From assembly GCA_030729045.1 (NCBI GenBank), contig JANQYF010000008.1, forward strand, positions 1 to 64,000: 64,000 bases of DNA, read 5' to 3'. Under the pieces are notes generated by a model that was not told the DNA's origin, searched no databases, and was given only the letters and a program-made list of their open reading frames with translations. Position numbers and translations under genes: made by a program. This document shows, in pieces, positions 11,254 to 20,875 of this stretch (within the stretch, counting starts at the first letter, position 1; each line of letters starts with the position of its first letter). The DNA is from Ilumatobacteraceae bacterium (GTDB taxonomy: Bacteria; Actinomycetota; Acidimicrobiia; Acidimicrobiales; Ilumatobacteraceae).

Positions 11254-11960
11254 GACAACGCCGCCAAGGCTTCCGACACAGAGAATTTTGACTCATACAA
11301 CGCTTTACCAACGATGACACCGTTCAAGCCAATGACGGCTGCTAATTCTGCAATATGAGACAGCGAGCCAACACCGCCACTAGCAATGACGGGAATTGGT
11401 GTCTGAGACACAGCGTGCGCTAGCCCTTCAACATCTGGTCCAGTCAACATGCCATCGCGAGCAATATCAGTAATTACAAACGCTGAAGCTGTAGGAAATT
11501 TCCCCAGCAAAGCATCTACTTGTACTCCAGAAGATTCAGTCCAACCATGAGTGGCTGCGACACCATTGCGGTGATCAAGCCCCACAGCAACAGAAACGAT
11601 GTCTGATACACGGCGCACGAGCGCAGGGTCAGCAACTGCAGCTGACCCCATAACAACTCGCGTGACTCCGGCAGCTGCAAGAGCCTCAGCGTCGGCTTCT
11701 GTGCGCACTCCTCCACCTACTTGCAGTGACGCGCGCCCTACGATGGCACTAGCAACTGATGAAATGACGGAACGATTTACAGGTTCTCCACTCCGCGCGG
11801 CGTCTAGGTCAACCATGTGCACCCACGTTGCTCCTTGATCGACGAACGAGAGAGCCATTGCGACAGGGTCAACGCCGTACACGGTGCTGTCGTCATATTC
11901 GCCCTGACGCAAGCGCACCACTTTGCCACCAAAAACATCAATCGCTGGGTACAGAATCAT
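11250..11960 (-). CDS. hisA: Phosphoribosylformimino-5-aminoimidazole carboxamide ribotide isomerase
   Basis: [51 protein letters not shown]. Confidence 0.97.
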   Translation of the reverse strand: MILYPAIDVFGGKVVRLRQGEYDDSTVYGVDPVAMALSFVDQGATWVHMVDLDAARSGEPVNRSVISSVASAIVGRASLQVGGGVRTEADAEALAAAGVTRVVMGSAAVADPALVRRVSDIVSVAVGLDHRNGVAATHGWTESSGVQVDALLGKFPTASAFVITDIARDGMLTGPDVEGLAHAVSQTPIPVIASGGVGSLSHIAELAAVIGLNGVIVGKALYESKFSVSEALAALS

Positions 11961-12583
11961 GATGCTGTCACTGACTTAACGAAATTCTCAAGCAACCGCA
12001 AACCGGCAGTTGCGGATTTCTCTGGGTGAAACTGGGTTGCGAATACGTTGCCACGACGAAATGCAACATTGAGTGTTTCGCCATAATGAACCGTGGCTGC
12101 GACATCGTTGCTATTGGTCGGTACTCCGTGCAGCGAATGCACAAAATACATCCACGGATTTTCATCAAGACCTGAAAACAAAACATCATTCTTTGTGATG
12201 TTGAGTTGATTCCATTGCATCTGGGGTCGTGGCACATCAGTAGATAGCCATTGCACTGAACCCGGGATAATGCCAAGCCCAGTTGTGGTTTCATCTTCTT
12301 GACTTGAATCAAACAACATCTGCATACCAACACAAATGCCCATGAACGGAACCCCGCGCGCTACCGACTCATGAACAACGGATTCAAGACCTGCAGTACG
12401 CAATGCATTCATGCATGCGCCAAAAGCCCCAACACCCGGCAGGACAACGGCATCGGCCGAGGCTGCAATACGAGCATCGGCAGTGAGGACAGCATCGGCA
12501 CCCACACGTTCTAACGCTTTCTGCGCAGACCGCAAATTTCCGATTCCGTAATCAAGCACCGCAACACGCGGGCGTGATGTCAC
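11957..12583 (-). CDS. hisH: Imidazole glycerol phosphate synthase subunit HisH
   Basis: DYGIGNLRSAQKALERVGA, LPGVGAFGACM, GICVGMQMLF, QFHPEKS. Confidence 0.97.
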   Translation of the reverse strand: MTSRPRVAVLDYGIGNLRSAQKALERVGADAVLTADARIAASADAVVLPGVGAFGACMNALRTAGLESVVHESVARGVPFMGICVGMQMLFDSSQEDETTTGLGIIPGSVQWLSTDVPRPQMQWNQLNITKNDVLFSGLDENPWMYFVHSLHGVPTNSNDVAATVHYGETLNVAFRRGNVFATQFHPEKSATAGLRLLENFVKSVTAS

Positions 12584-13173
12584 GAAAGAACACCCTTCGT
12601 AGAGGGCACTCCCGCCGATTCAATACGAACGGCATCACGTAAACAGCGTGCGAGCCCTTTGAAGGTTGCTTCGATGATGTGATGCACGTTGCGACCTGCG
12701 CGCAAGTTGACATGCAATGTAATTGCAGCCGCACTGGCAAGCGACGACACTGCGTGTTCGGCAAGTGATGGATCAAAAGCTGGATTACCAAGTGGAAGAC
12801 ACTCGGGCAATTCAACATTCCACGCCACAAAGGCGCGCCCACTGAGATCTAGTGCAACTTCTACGAGTGCTTCATCAAGTGGGTACAACCCACTGGCAAA
12901 ACGCCTCACTCCGGCTTTGTCGCCAAGCGCTTCACGCAATGCTTCGCCAACACAGATTGCAACATCTTCCACCGTGTGATGTGTATCGATGTGTAGGTCG
13001 CCCTTGGCAGCAATGGTGAGGTCAAAACCACCGTGACGTGCCAACTGCTCGAGCATGTGGTCATAGAACGGGATACCGGTCGATATAGACGCGGTCCCTG
13101 ATCCGTCAAGGTTGATAGACACATCAATCGATGTCTCTTTAGTGCTGCGGGTGACCTGGGCTGTACGTGCCAT
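12580..13173 (-). CDS. hisB: Imidazoleglycerol-phosphate dehydratase
   Basis: FYDHMLEQLARHGGFDL, DTHHTVEDVAICVGEAL, NVHHIIEATFKG. Confidence 0.97.
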   Translation of the reverse strand: MARTAQVTRSTKETSIDVSINLDGSGTASISTGIPFYDHMLEQLARHGGFDLTIAAKGDLHIDTHHTVEDVAICVGEALREALGDKAGVRRFASGLYPLDEALVEVALDLSGRAFVAWNVELPECLPLGNPAFDPSLAEHAVSSLASAAAITLHVNLRAGRNVHHIIEATFKGLARCLRDAVRIESAGVPSTKGVLS

Positions 13174-13229
13174 GTCTCTATTCTCGCCGCTCGACACCCT
13201 TCTCAGACTGTCAATTACGTGATTTCTGC

Positions 13230-14297
13230 CTAATTGGCTGACAGAGCCCTTGATAATGCATCCAAGAAGGCCGAGTTTTCGTTTGGTGTACCCACAGTGA
13301 CCCGCAAACAGCCAGTCAACCTCGGTGTCGTGCTGAAATCGCGCACCAACACCCCTGAGTCAACCATTCGCTGCCACACGACAGCCGCGGCCGAAGACCG
13401 GGGCCTAAACAAGATGAAGTTTGACCCGCTTGGCCAGACATCGCATTCCATTTCACTAATGGCCGCAAAAATACGACTGCGTTCAGATTTGATGATGTCG
13501 ACTCGTTGTTCCATTTCTGAAACAAAATTCAGCGCAGCAATGGTTGCGGCTTGCTTGAACGAGTCGAGATGATACGGAAGGACAGCAATCTCTAAATCTG
13601 AGATCATCTGTTTCGGTGCCACCACATAACCAACTCGTAATGCGGCCATTGACAAGGTTTTAGAAAATGTTCGAGTAACTGCGAGAGGCCTGTCTTCAGT
13701 CACCATGTCGACAGCAGACCATTCGGAAAACTCTGCATAGGCCTCATCAACAACGACAACTCCTGTTGTGTGCGCAAGCATCGCTTCTAGGTTTTCACGT
13801 GGCTCAATGATTCCAGTCGGATTATTCGGATTACACAAGAACGACACCGACGGTTTATGACGAGTCAGAACACGCTCGATCTCTACTGCATCAAGCGTCA
13901 AGTCAGCGCGACGTTCTCCTTGCACAACTTCGGCACCCGTGACACGGGCAATCTGGGTATACATCTGATACGTAGGCTCAAACGTTGCAACACACCGGCC
14001 AGCACCGCCATACGCCAGCAGAATTGTCTGAAGAACTTCATTAGATCCATTTGCAACAAAAATGTTGGCTGGGTCGACATTGTGACGACGTGCAATAGTT
14101 TCGCGCAATTCAGTCACAGCTCTGTCGGGATAACGGTTCCACTGAACTGACCGTGCAATATCTGCAACCGCATCAAGCCATGCAGCAGGCGGAGGAAAGG
14201 GCGACTCATTGGTGTTCAACCGAACAGGCACATCAACTTGAGCAGAGTGATACCCAGTCATCGCCTGAATTTGTTCTCGTGGATTGAATGTGGTCAC
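13230..14297 (-). CDS. hisC: Histidinol-phosphate aminotransferase
   Basis: LNTNESPFPPP, NGSNEVLQ, CNPNNPTG, TFSKTLSMAALRVGY. Confidence 0.95.
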   Translation of the reverse strand: MTTFNPREQIQAMTGYHSAQVDVPVRLNTNESPFPPPAAWLDAVADIARSVQWNRYPDRAVTELRETIARRHNVDPANIFVANGSNEVLQTILLAYGGAGRCVATFEPTYQMYTQIARVTGAEVVQGERRADLTLDAVEIERVLTRHKPSVSFLCNPNNPTGIIEPRENLEAMLAHTTGVVVVDEAYAEFSEWSAVDMVTEDRPLAVTRTFSKTLSMAALRVGYVVAPKQMISDLEIAVLPYHLDSFKQAATIAALNFVSEMEQRVDIIKSERSRIFAAISEMECDVWPSGSNFILFRPRSSAAAVVWQRMVDSGVLVRDFSTTPRLTGCLRVTVGTPNENSAFLDALSRALSAN

Positions 14298-14326
14298 AAC
14301 GGCAACTTAGTCAACGAAGCCACGTA

Positions 14327-14518
14327 CTAGCGGGCTATTTTTTCAGCGCGAATCAATAAACGTTCTGCTGACAACAACGCCCGTTCTGCTTCGTACATTG
14401 CACTAACGAGATCTTCGTGGTTTGCACCGATGTTCTCGATAAGCCCGGCGACTCTCATCCGGTAACGGTTTACGGCATCTGCTGCTGCGCCTAGTTCGGC
14501 ACAAATGGTGGCTGTCAT
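14327..14518 (-). CDS. Small (63 aa) predicted helical protein of unknown function
   Basis: Only substantial ORF in the gap between nth and hisC; MTATICAELGAAADAVNRYRMRVAGLIENIGANHEDLVSAMYEAERALLSAERLLIRAEKIAR, heptad-like. Confidence 0.6.
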   Translation of the reverse strand: MTATICAELGAAADAVNRYRMRVAGLIENIGANHEDLVSAMYEAERALLSAERLLIRAEKIAR

Positions 14519-14542
14519 CGCACTGACGCTACTTGACTGGCG

Positions 14543-15205
14543 TCACTTCGCCTTTGACTTTGACGGCATCAGTGTGGCTGGACAGATATCTTCCAACTCA
14601 CAAATGCCACATTTCGGCTTCTTTGCGTCACACACACGACGTCCGTGCAAGATGAGACGCAAGCCAAATCGTCCCCACTCTGGCGGATCAATGAATCCGT
14701 TGAGGACTTTTTCCACCTTCACCGGATCTTCTTCAGTCGTAAGTCCGAGACGGCGTGATAGTCGACCAACGTGTGTATCGACGGCTAAACCTGGCAGGTC
14801 AAAGACAACGCTGCGCAATACATTTGCAGTTTTGCGACCAACACCGGGAAGAGTTACCAGGTCTTCCATCTCATGCGGGATGACGCCAGCAAATCGATCA
14901 ACAACGTTGCGTCCCATGCCGATGAGATTCTTTGCTTTGCTCTGGTAAAAACCTGTTGAGCGAATAATGGTCTCAAGTTCCGTTGGGTTCGCCTGCGCCA
15001 ACGCAAGTGGAGTTGGGTACTTGGCAAACAGCGCCGGAGTCACCATATTCACTCGTACATCAGTGCATTGCGCCGACAAGATGGTGGCTGCCAGCAGTTC
15101 ATAGGCGTTTGAATGGGTCAGTTCGCACTCGGCAGACGGATACAACACCTCGAGGCGAGTGGCTATTTCTTTTGCGCGACCAGCTGGCGTTCTCGGCTTT
15201 CCCAT
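14543..15205 (-). CDS. nth: Endonuclease III
   Basis: LSAQCTDVRVN, LPGVGRKTANVL, VDTHVGRLSRRLGL, CX6CX2CX5C cluster CDAKKPKCGICELEDIC. Confidence 0.96.
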   Translation of the reverse strand: MGKPRTPAGRAKEIATRLEVLYPSAECELTHSNAYELLAATILSAQCTDVRVNMVTPALFAKYPTPLALAQANPTELETIIRSTGFYQSKAKNLIGMGRNVVDRFAGVIPHEMEDLVTLPGVGRKTANVLRSVVFDLPGLAVDTHVGRLSRRLGLTTEEDPVKVEKVLNGFIDPPEWGRFGLRLILHGRRVCDAKKPKCGICELEDICPATLMPSKSKAK

Positions 15206-15228
15206 GGCCAAAAGGTACCCTGACAGCC

Positions 15229-16152
15229 GTGCGTTCACTCGAAATCAAGAGACAGATGGACCCGTCAAGCATTGACGAGGTCTCAGCACTGATTAACGAC
15301 ACATGGCGGGCAGATGGCGTTCGCCCATTGAACGACCATCTTTGGCTCGATTTACGTGAAGGTGGACGCAAGGGATTCGCCGGAGTCATTGTTCGCGACG
15401 CCGGTCACGACCACATTGTGGGGTACTGCCAGGTATCTCGTGGAAACGAGTCATGGTCACTTGACCTCATTGTTCACCCCCATCATCGTTACGACTCAAT
15501 GGAAATTGCGCCAGACCTCATTACTGCAGCACTCGACATTGTTGCGAGTGAAGGAGGCGGACATGTGCATTGGTGGGTTTTTGAGCCAAACAACATTCAC
15601 AGACAACTCGCCAGTAACGCAAGGCTCGCATCTGGTCGACACTTGGTACAGATGCGCAGGTCTCTTCCTCTGAGCGATGAACAACTCGCCCTCGCCGCCG
15701 ATTTCGTGACGACGCCATTTCGAACGGGTGTTGATGAAGACGCGTGGCTTGCTGTCAACAACGCTGCATTTGATGCACACCCCGAACAAGGCGGCTGGAC
15801 TCGCGACGTCGTTGCCGCCCGACAGGCCGAGAACTGGTACAACCCAGAGGGATTCTTAATGCATTGGGACAATTCATCTCTCGCCGCATTCTGCTGGACA
15901 AAAGTGCATAGAGACACCGACCCCCAGATGGGTGAAATTTATGTCATCGCTGTTGACCCTGCGCATGGCGGCAAGGGTCTTGGTCGGAGAATGACTATTG
16001 CAGGCCTTGCATACCTGGCCAAGCAAAACGTGCCTCTTGCAATGCTGTACGTCGACGCCGACAACGCCGCAGCAATGTCTGTATACACTTCGCTCGGATT
16101 CACCCTTCATCATCGCGAACTCGCCTTTGTCGGCGACGTGGCAGCAAAGTAA
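15229..16152 (+). CDS. mshD: Mycothiol synthase (two-GNAT-domain acetyltransferase)
   Basis: Second GNAT domain IYVIAVDPAHGGKGLGRRMTIAGLAYLAKQNVPLAMLYVDADNAAAMSVYTSLGF is typical of MshD; start (GTG 15229 or ATG 15256) uncertain. Confidence 0.88.
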   Translation: MRSLEIKRQMDPSSIDEVSALINDTWRADGVRPLNDHLWLDLREGGRKGFAGVIVRDAGHDHIVGYCQVSRGNESWSLDLIVHPHHRYDSMEIAPDLITAALDIVASEGGGHVHWWVFEPNNIHRQLASNARLASGRHLVQMRRSLPLSDEQLALAADFVTTPFRTGVDEDAWLAVNNAAFDAHPEQGGWTRDVVAARQAENWYNPEGFLMHWDNSSLAAFCWTKVHRDTDPQMGEIYVIAVDPAHGGKGLGRRMTIAGLAYLAKQNVPLAMLYVDADNAAAMSVYTSLGFTLHHRELAFVGDVAAK

Positions 16153-16155
16153 ACA

Positions 16156-17211
16156 ATGACAACTCTCTACGACCCCACTCGCGAAGAAATCGCAGTAATT
16201 CTTGAAGGCGAAGCGTCATACCGGCTCGACCAACTGTGGTCTGGCATGTACACACACTTTAAGAAGCCGTCTGATATTCAAACTCTGCCTGCAGCGTTGC
16301 GCGCCAAACTAGATGCACAGTTGCCAGAAGGACTCATCGAGATTCGTCGTGAGACTTCAGAAAATGGCGACACCGTGAAGTTCTTGTGGCATCTTCTTGA
16401 AGGCAACCACCCCATCGAAACTGTTCTTATGTATTACGACGAGCGTGCAACAGTGTGCGTTAGTACTCAAGCCGGTTGCGCAATGGCGTGCGGGTTTTGC
16501 GCAACAGGCCAAGCCGGATTCAACCGCCAACTGTCCCCTGGCGAAATCGTCGAGCAAGTTGTACGAAGCGCTCGCGAGGCAGCGACCAAAAATCGCCGCA
16601 TCGACAACATTGTCTTCATGGGAATGGGCGAACCCCTAGCCAACGAACCAAATGTTTGGGCTGCTGTTGAACGAATCCATGGCGACATCGGTATTTCAGC
16701 TCGCCATCTCACTATCTCAACTGTTGGCATTGTGCCAGGCATCAAGGCGCTAACTCAACGCCCTTTGCCAGTGAATCTTGCTGTGTCGCTGCATGCGGCA
16801 CGCGACCAACTGCGTACCGAACTAGTTCCGATCAATGAGCGCTATCCGCTCAAAATGTTGATGGAGACATGTCGCGAATACCTGTTCACAAAGGGTCGCC
16901 GCATCACATTTGAATGGGCACTTATTGACGCTGTTAACGACACAGATCGTGATGCGCGCGAATTAGCTGAATTGTGCTTACAACTCACTCCAGCAGCACA
17001 CGTCAACCTGATTCCGCTGAACCCCACACCAGGTTGGCCAACGGTTGGAAGTTCGCCAGGACGTGTTGCAGCTTTTCAGCGACTATTGCGTGACCTTGGC
17101 GTCAACGCAACAACGCGACAAAACCGCGGCACTGAAATTGCGGCCGCATGTGGACAGCTTGCTGCTGGCCAACCAGTGACCTTGAACGCATCTCGCGGTC
17201 AGAGCAAGTAA
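16156..17211 (+). CDS. rlmN: 23S rRNA (adenine2503-C2)-methyltransferase
   Basis: Radical SAM CX3CX2C CAMACGFCATGQAGFNR, MGMGEPLANE, NLIPLNPTPG. Confidence 0.97.
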   Translation: MTTLYDPTREEIAVILEGEASYRLDQLWSGMYTHFKKPSDIQTLPAALRAKLDAQLPEGLIEIRRETSENGDTVKFLWHLLEGNHPIETVLMYYDERATVCVSTQAGCAMACGFCATGQAGFNRQLSPGEIVEQVVRSAREAATKNRRIDNIVFMGMGEPLANEPNVWAAVERIHGDIGISARHLTISTVGIVPGIKALTQRPLPVNLAVSLHAARDQLRTELVPINERYPLKMLMETCREYLFTKGRRITFEWALIDAVNDTDRDARELAELCLQLTPAAHVNLIPLNPTPGWPTVGSSPGRVAAFQRLLRDLGVNATTRQNRGTEIAAACGQLAAGQPVTLNASRGQSK

Positions 17212-17540
17212 CGCGGATTCGCTACTCGCACTTTGTCTTCAACCACAGGGCGTAACCGATTCAGAACATCCACAAGATCTGAATCAAATTCCCCACTACG
17301 AATCGCCGCCGCTAATTCTGCGTCGTCACCCATTCCGAACGACGACAGAACTTCTTGGTGTCTGGCTTCTTGATCTGGACCAAGTTCAAGTTCACGACGA
17401 ACAATGTCAATCATGTTGATTGCTACTCGTGTGTGGAATTGCAAACGCCCATTTACACCGGGCAATAAGTCGCGCTCCATCCATTCATGAAGAGCTTCAA
17501 GAAGTTCTGTAGCAGTTGGACGGTCATGTGGGGCTGTCAT
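17199..17540 (-). CDS. DUF6285-like protein, coupled to a phosphotransferase
   Basis: HDRPTATELLEALHEWMERDLLPGVNGRLQFHTRVAINMIDIVRREL; 4-bp overlap with the APH-like gene. Confidence 0.75.
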   Translation of the reverse strand: MTAPHDRPTATELLEALHEWMERDLLPGVNGRLQFHTRVAINMIDIVRRELELGPDQEARHQEVLSSFGMGDDAELAAAIRSGEFDSDLVDVLNRLRPVVEDKVRVANPRYLL

Positions 17541-18490
17541 TGCGTTCTTTCGGCGAGTAGTTCAATCAGGTCATATTCGTTTTCACACACACGGCGACCA
17601 ATGGCAGCCAATTCGTGACTGCGGGCAATGCCCATCAGATGCGTTGCCGCTTGAGAGATACAGATGATCCCCCACTTCAACGTGCCGAGTATTTCCCACC
17701 AACGCACGACTTCAGGGTTTGGCCGCACTCCGGTAACAGATGCATATGCATCAAACAACTCGTCATATGCACCAAGGCCTGCTGCAGGAAATGCCCCTCC
17801 GAACCGCCACGCACGTACACACAACCACCCAAGGTCTTCCATCGGATCTCCGATGTGAGCAAGTTCCCAGTCGAGAATCGCCCCTAAACCGGTTTCATTC
17901 ACCATGATGTTGCCGAGTCGATAATCCCCGTGAACTAAACATGCCGAAGTTGACTCGGGCTTATTTAGTTCTAACCAGCGAAACGTCGCTTCAAAGACCG
18001 GATGAGGCTCTCCAAGGTCTCGAAGAACTGTCTGGTATCTATTCATCTGATCATCGGCCACAAGACCTGGGATTGAAGCGGCATCAATCTGATGTAGATG
18101 CGCAGCCGCTACACCCAATTGTGTAGTCAGGACTTTTCTCGCTGTAGCAAATGTGTCATCTCTGAGAATCTTGCGAGCGATTGTTTCGCCTTCAACTGCA
18201 CGCACGATCATGAAAGGAGAATTCAGTTCAGTTCTGTCTGCGCCGTCCACCACCAACTCAGCAACTGGAACGCCGGCGCGATGTGCCGCAGACAAAACCT
18301 TTGGCTCAACTTGAAAGCCACCAACTGTGCCTGCGCGCACCCGTTGCAGTACGTACCCCTCGCCATCGGCTGTGAAACGCCACGTCTCGCGCGAGGCCCC
18401 GCCCGACAACCGTTGAAGATTTGTGATGCTGGCAGCGTTCAAGACGCGAGCCAACCCGTGCTCAAGTTCCTCGTGCGCAGAGACGACCAT
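17537..18490 (-). CDS. Phosphotransferase family protein (APH/choline kinase fold, ACAD10-like)
   Basis: LVHGDYRLGNIMVNETGLGAILDWELAHIGDPMEDLGWLCVRAWRFG; ORF trimmed to the ATG at 18490. Confidence 0.88.
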   Translation of the reverse strand: MVVSAHEELEHGLARVLNAASITNLQRLSGGASRETWRFTADGEGYVLQRVRAGTVGGFQVEPKVLSAAHRAGVPVAELVVDGADRTELNSPFMIVRAVEGETIARKILRDDTFATARKVLTTQLGVAAAHLHQIDAASIPGLVADDQMNRYQTVLRDLGEPHPVFEATFRWLELNKPESTSACLVHGDYRLGNIMVNETGLGAILDWELAHIGDPMEDLGWLCVRAWRFGGAFPAAGLGAYDELFDAYASVTGVRPNPEVVRWWEILGTLKWGIICISQAATHLMGIARSHELAAIGRRVCENEYDLIELLAERTQ

Positions 18491-18518
18491 GTCTCTACTC
18501 TGCCATGCCCGATACCGT

Positions 18519-19328
18519 GTGTTCGTGCCCAACGAGTCCAATGTTTCGCCGGTTCTACAAACGAGCAAAGTCAGCATCGTCAGGGAAGGTCGCCACATCC
18601 TTGATTCGGTATCTATTGCCGTGTCGCCTACCGACAGGTGGGTAATTCTTGGGCCTAATGGCTGCGGTAAAACCACACTGCTTCGTGTTCTGTCGTTGTA
18701 TCTCCATCCATCGTCCGGAAACATCTTCGTACAGGGCCGTGCGTTGGGAACATTCGACATTCGCCCGGTTCGACCTCGTATTGCATACATGTCAGCCTCG
18801 CTTGCGTCGGAGATTCGACCAGTCCTCACTGCCACTCAAGTCGTCATGTCTGCAAAGAACGGCGCACTAGAGACCTGGTGGCATTCATACTCCGAACAAG
18901 ACACCCAACGTGCTGTGGAGTGTCTCGACCGACTCGGTGTTGCATGGTGCGCAGATCGAGAACTCGGTGCTTTGTCATCTGGCGAGCAGCAGCGCGTTCT
19001 TCTTGCGCGCGCATTGATGACAGACCCGATCGCCCTATTGCTCGACGAGCCCACTGCTCGACTTGACCTTGGTGGGCGTGAAAATCTCATCAGACTGCTT
19101 CAGACCTTTGCAACAGATAATCCGCAACTGCCCTCTGTAGTAGTAACTCATCATGTTGACGAGATTCCCATCAGCACCACGCACTGTGCGCTGATGAGAG
19201 ACGGAAAAATCATTTCATCTGGCCCGTTACACGAAACATTGACTTCAGATTCTTTGTCTGAATGCTTTGGAACCTCACTGCTGCTCGAACAACGAGCAAA
19301 TGGCCGGTTAACTGCTTACGCGCCCTGA
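18519..19328 (+). CDS. ABC transporter ATP-binding protein
   Basis: Walker A GPNGCGKTT, signature LSSGEQQRVLLARALM, Walker B LLLDEPTA; start approximate. Confidence 0.88.
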   Translation: MFVPNESNVSPVLQTSKVSIVREGRHILDSVSIAVSPTDRWVILGPNGCGKTTLLRVLSLYLHPSSGNIFVQGRALGTFDIRPVRPRIAYMSASLASEIRPVLTATQVVMSAKNGALETWWHSYSEQDTQRAVECLDRLGVAWCADRELGALSSGEQQRVLLARALMTDPIALLLDEPTARLDLGGRENLIRLLQTFATDNPQLPSVVVTHHVDEIPISTTHCALMRDGKIISSGPLHETLTSDSLSECFGTSLLLEQRANGRLTAYAP

Positions 19329-19741
19329 ACGACGCGAACTAATCCGGTCTTTCCTGCATCAACTTGAGCGGCAAGAACCCTGTCGAGAATGCCGGCGGTC
19401 CACAAATTCCCGCCATATGAAAGGTCAACCGTTACAACACAGCCAGCTTCAGCAGCCTGCAGTGCAACGGACATTTTCCACGGTGAATGTCGCCGTCCAT
19501 CAATCTCATCACGCTCAAAAACAATCTGTTGTGGCGTGTTCACGGTTCGTTTCATACGCAATCGCTTTGACCGAGCAAACACTCCAACCTTTGCGCGAAG
19601 TTCAACATTCCACACTCCGTCACCTGCGGGCTCGACGTCATGCACCATTGGCATCCACTCGACGTAACGAGCAAGGTCTGCAACGTGCGGGTGCACTACG
19701 GCTGGCTCGACAGACACGATGACATCAGACGAATACTGCAT
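19316..19741 (-). CDS. SRPBCC/polyketide cyclase-like protein
   Basis: VSVEPAVVHPHVADLARYVEWMPMVHDVEPAGDGVWNV pattern of SRPBCC proteins. Confidence 0.7.
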   Translation of the reverse strand: MQYSSDVIVSVEPAVVHPHVADLARYVEWMPMVHDVEPAGDGVWNVELRAKVGVFARSKRLRMKRTVNTPQQIVFERDEIDGRRHSPWKMSVALQAAEAGCVVTVDLSYGGNLWTAGILDRVLAAQVDAGKTGLVRVVQGA

Positions 19742-19746
19742 AAGAT

Positions 19747-20190
19747 TTATTCTTCATCTTTGGCCTGTTGACCAAATGCTCGGCCCAACAATCGACCGAA
19801 TGTCGGTTGTTCATCATCTGGTTGAACAGATTTCGCCAGTCTCGGCGACCATGGAATTGCCTGGGTTTCGTCAGGGTCTGGATTTCCTTCGAAGAGTGAA
19901 GGGCGCTCGCGTTCTGTTTTCTTCGGAGAAACACGTTTTGTACGCGTAACCGGAGGTGGTTGCGGATCATCGTTTACTCGAAACAATTTAGGAACAGCAT
20001 CACGCCGATCATCAATAGTCCAGCCTCGCGGCACACTGAGCGCATTTGCATGACGGCGACACAGACGACCCGCCAATTCACGTTCCGGAACAGCACGGTT
20101 ATCTACCCACACCAAAAGTTGTGCTTTGTCTATGCCATATGAGACTTCAGCGAGACCCGCACATCCAGGTCTTTCACATAACTTTCGCAC
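19747..20190 (-). CDS. DUF3499-like actinobacterial protein
   Basis: CERPGCAGLAEVSYGIDKAQLLVWV...AGRLCRRHANALSVPRGWTIDDRR resembles the actinobacterial DUF3499 pattern. Confidence 0.7.
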   Translation of the reverse strand: MRKLCERPGCAGLAEVSYGIDKAQLLVWVDNRAVPERELAGRLCRRHANALSVPRGWTIDDRRDAVPKLFRVNDDPQPPPVTRTKRVSPKKTERERPSLFEGNPDPDETQAIPWSPRLAKSVQPDDEQPTFGRLLGRAFGQQAKDEE

Positions 20191-20263
20191 TAGCCCAACG
20201 ATAGTTCCTAATGTCCTGCAGCTTGACCATTGCCTAGGGAACCATCAGTACGGTTTTCTGTAG

Positions 20264-20875
20264 TTATCCAGGAACGCCGGGCAATTGAACACCTGGCACT
20301 GGCCGAGCGGGCAAGACACAAACAACGCCCATGCCTTGACGATCGTTGAACTGACCCATGTCCAGAGGACATGTACGGTCAATTGCAATCAACTGCTCCA
20401 CAACTGCATCGTGGGGCTGTGCGCAATCGACCTCCACTGCGGAAAGCGAAGAATCGATGTTGACACATGACCCAGAGGACAACAATTGATCAACAGGACG
20501 AGGGACACTTGGTGTTGTCATTGCATGCGCGACCAACACCAAGGCTGCACCAATGGCACAAGCAATGATCATTCCCCGCCACGGGAATTTAGCGGGCGAA
20601 TACGTAATGAAGGTCTCGGCATTCCTGGTGCCGCTACTGACAGATGTATAACTCGTGGTCAGAACGGAGGAGTCATAGGCACGACGCAATTGAGGACTCG
20701 ACAAAGTTTTCCACGCCAAGTTGATCTCAGTTATTTGCTGTGATTTATCAGTTGAGTTCACATTGACATCAGGGTGAACAGCGCGCATTCGTACCCGATA
20801 CGCGCGACGAATTTCGTCGGTACTTGCTTCTGCAGACACACCGAGAACTTGGTAGTGCGTTCGTTTAGTACCCAT
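20264..20875 (-). CDS. Membrane-anchored J-domain protein with C-terminal septum-formation-like domain
   Basis: J domain HYQVLGVSAEASTDEIRRAYRVRMRAVHPDVN; one TM (MIIACAIGAALVLVAHAM); then GSCVNIDSSLSAVEVDCAQPHDAVV. Confidence 0.8.
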   Translation of the reverse strand: MGTKRTHYQVLGVSAEASTDEIRRAYRVRMRAVHPDVNVNSTDKSQQITEINLAWKTLSSPQLRRAYDSSVLTTSYTSVSSGTRNAETFITYSPAKFPWRGMIIACAIGAALVLVAHAMTTPSVPRPVDQLLSSGSCVNIDSSLSAVEVDCAQPHDAVVEQLIAIDRTCPLDMGQFNDRQGMGVVCVLPARPVPGVQLPGVPG

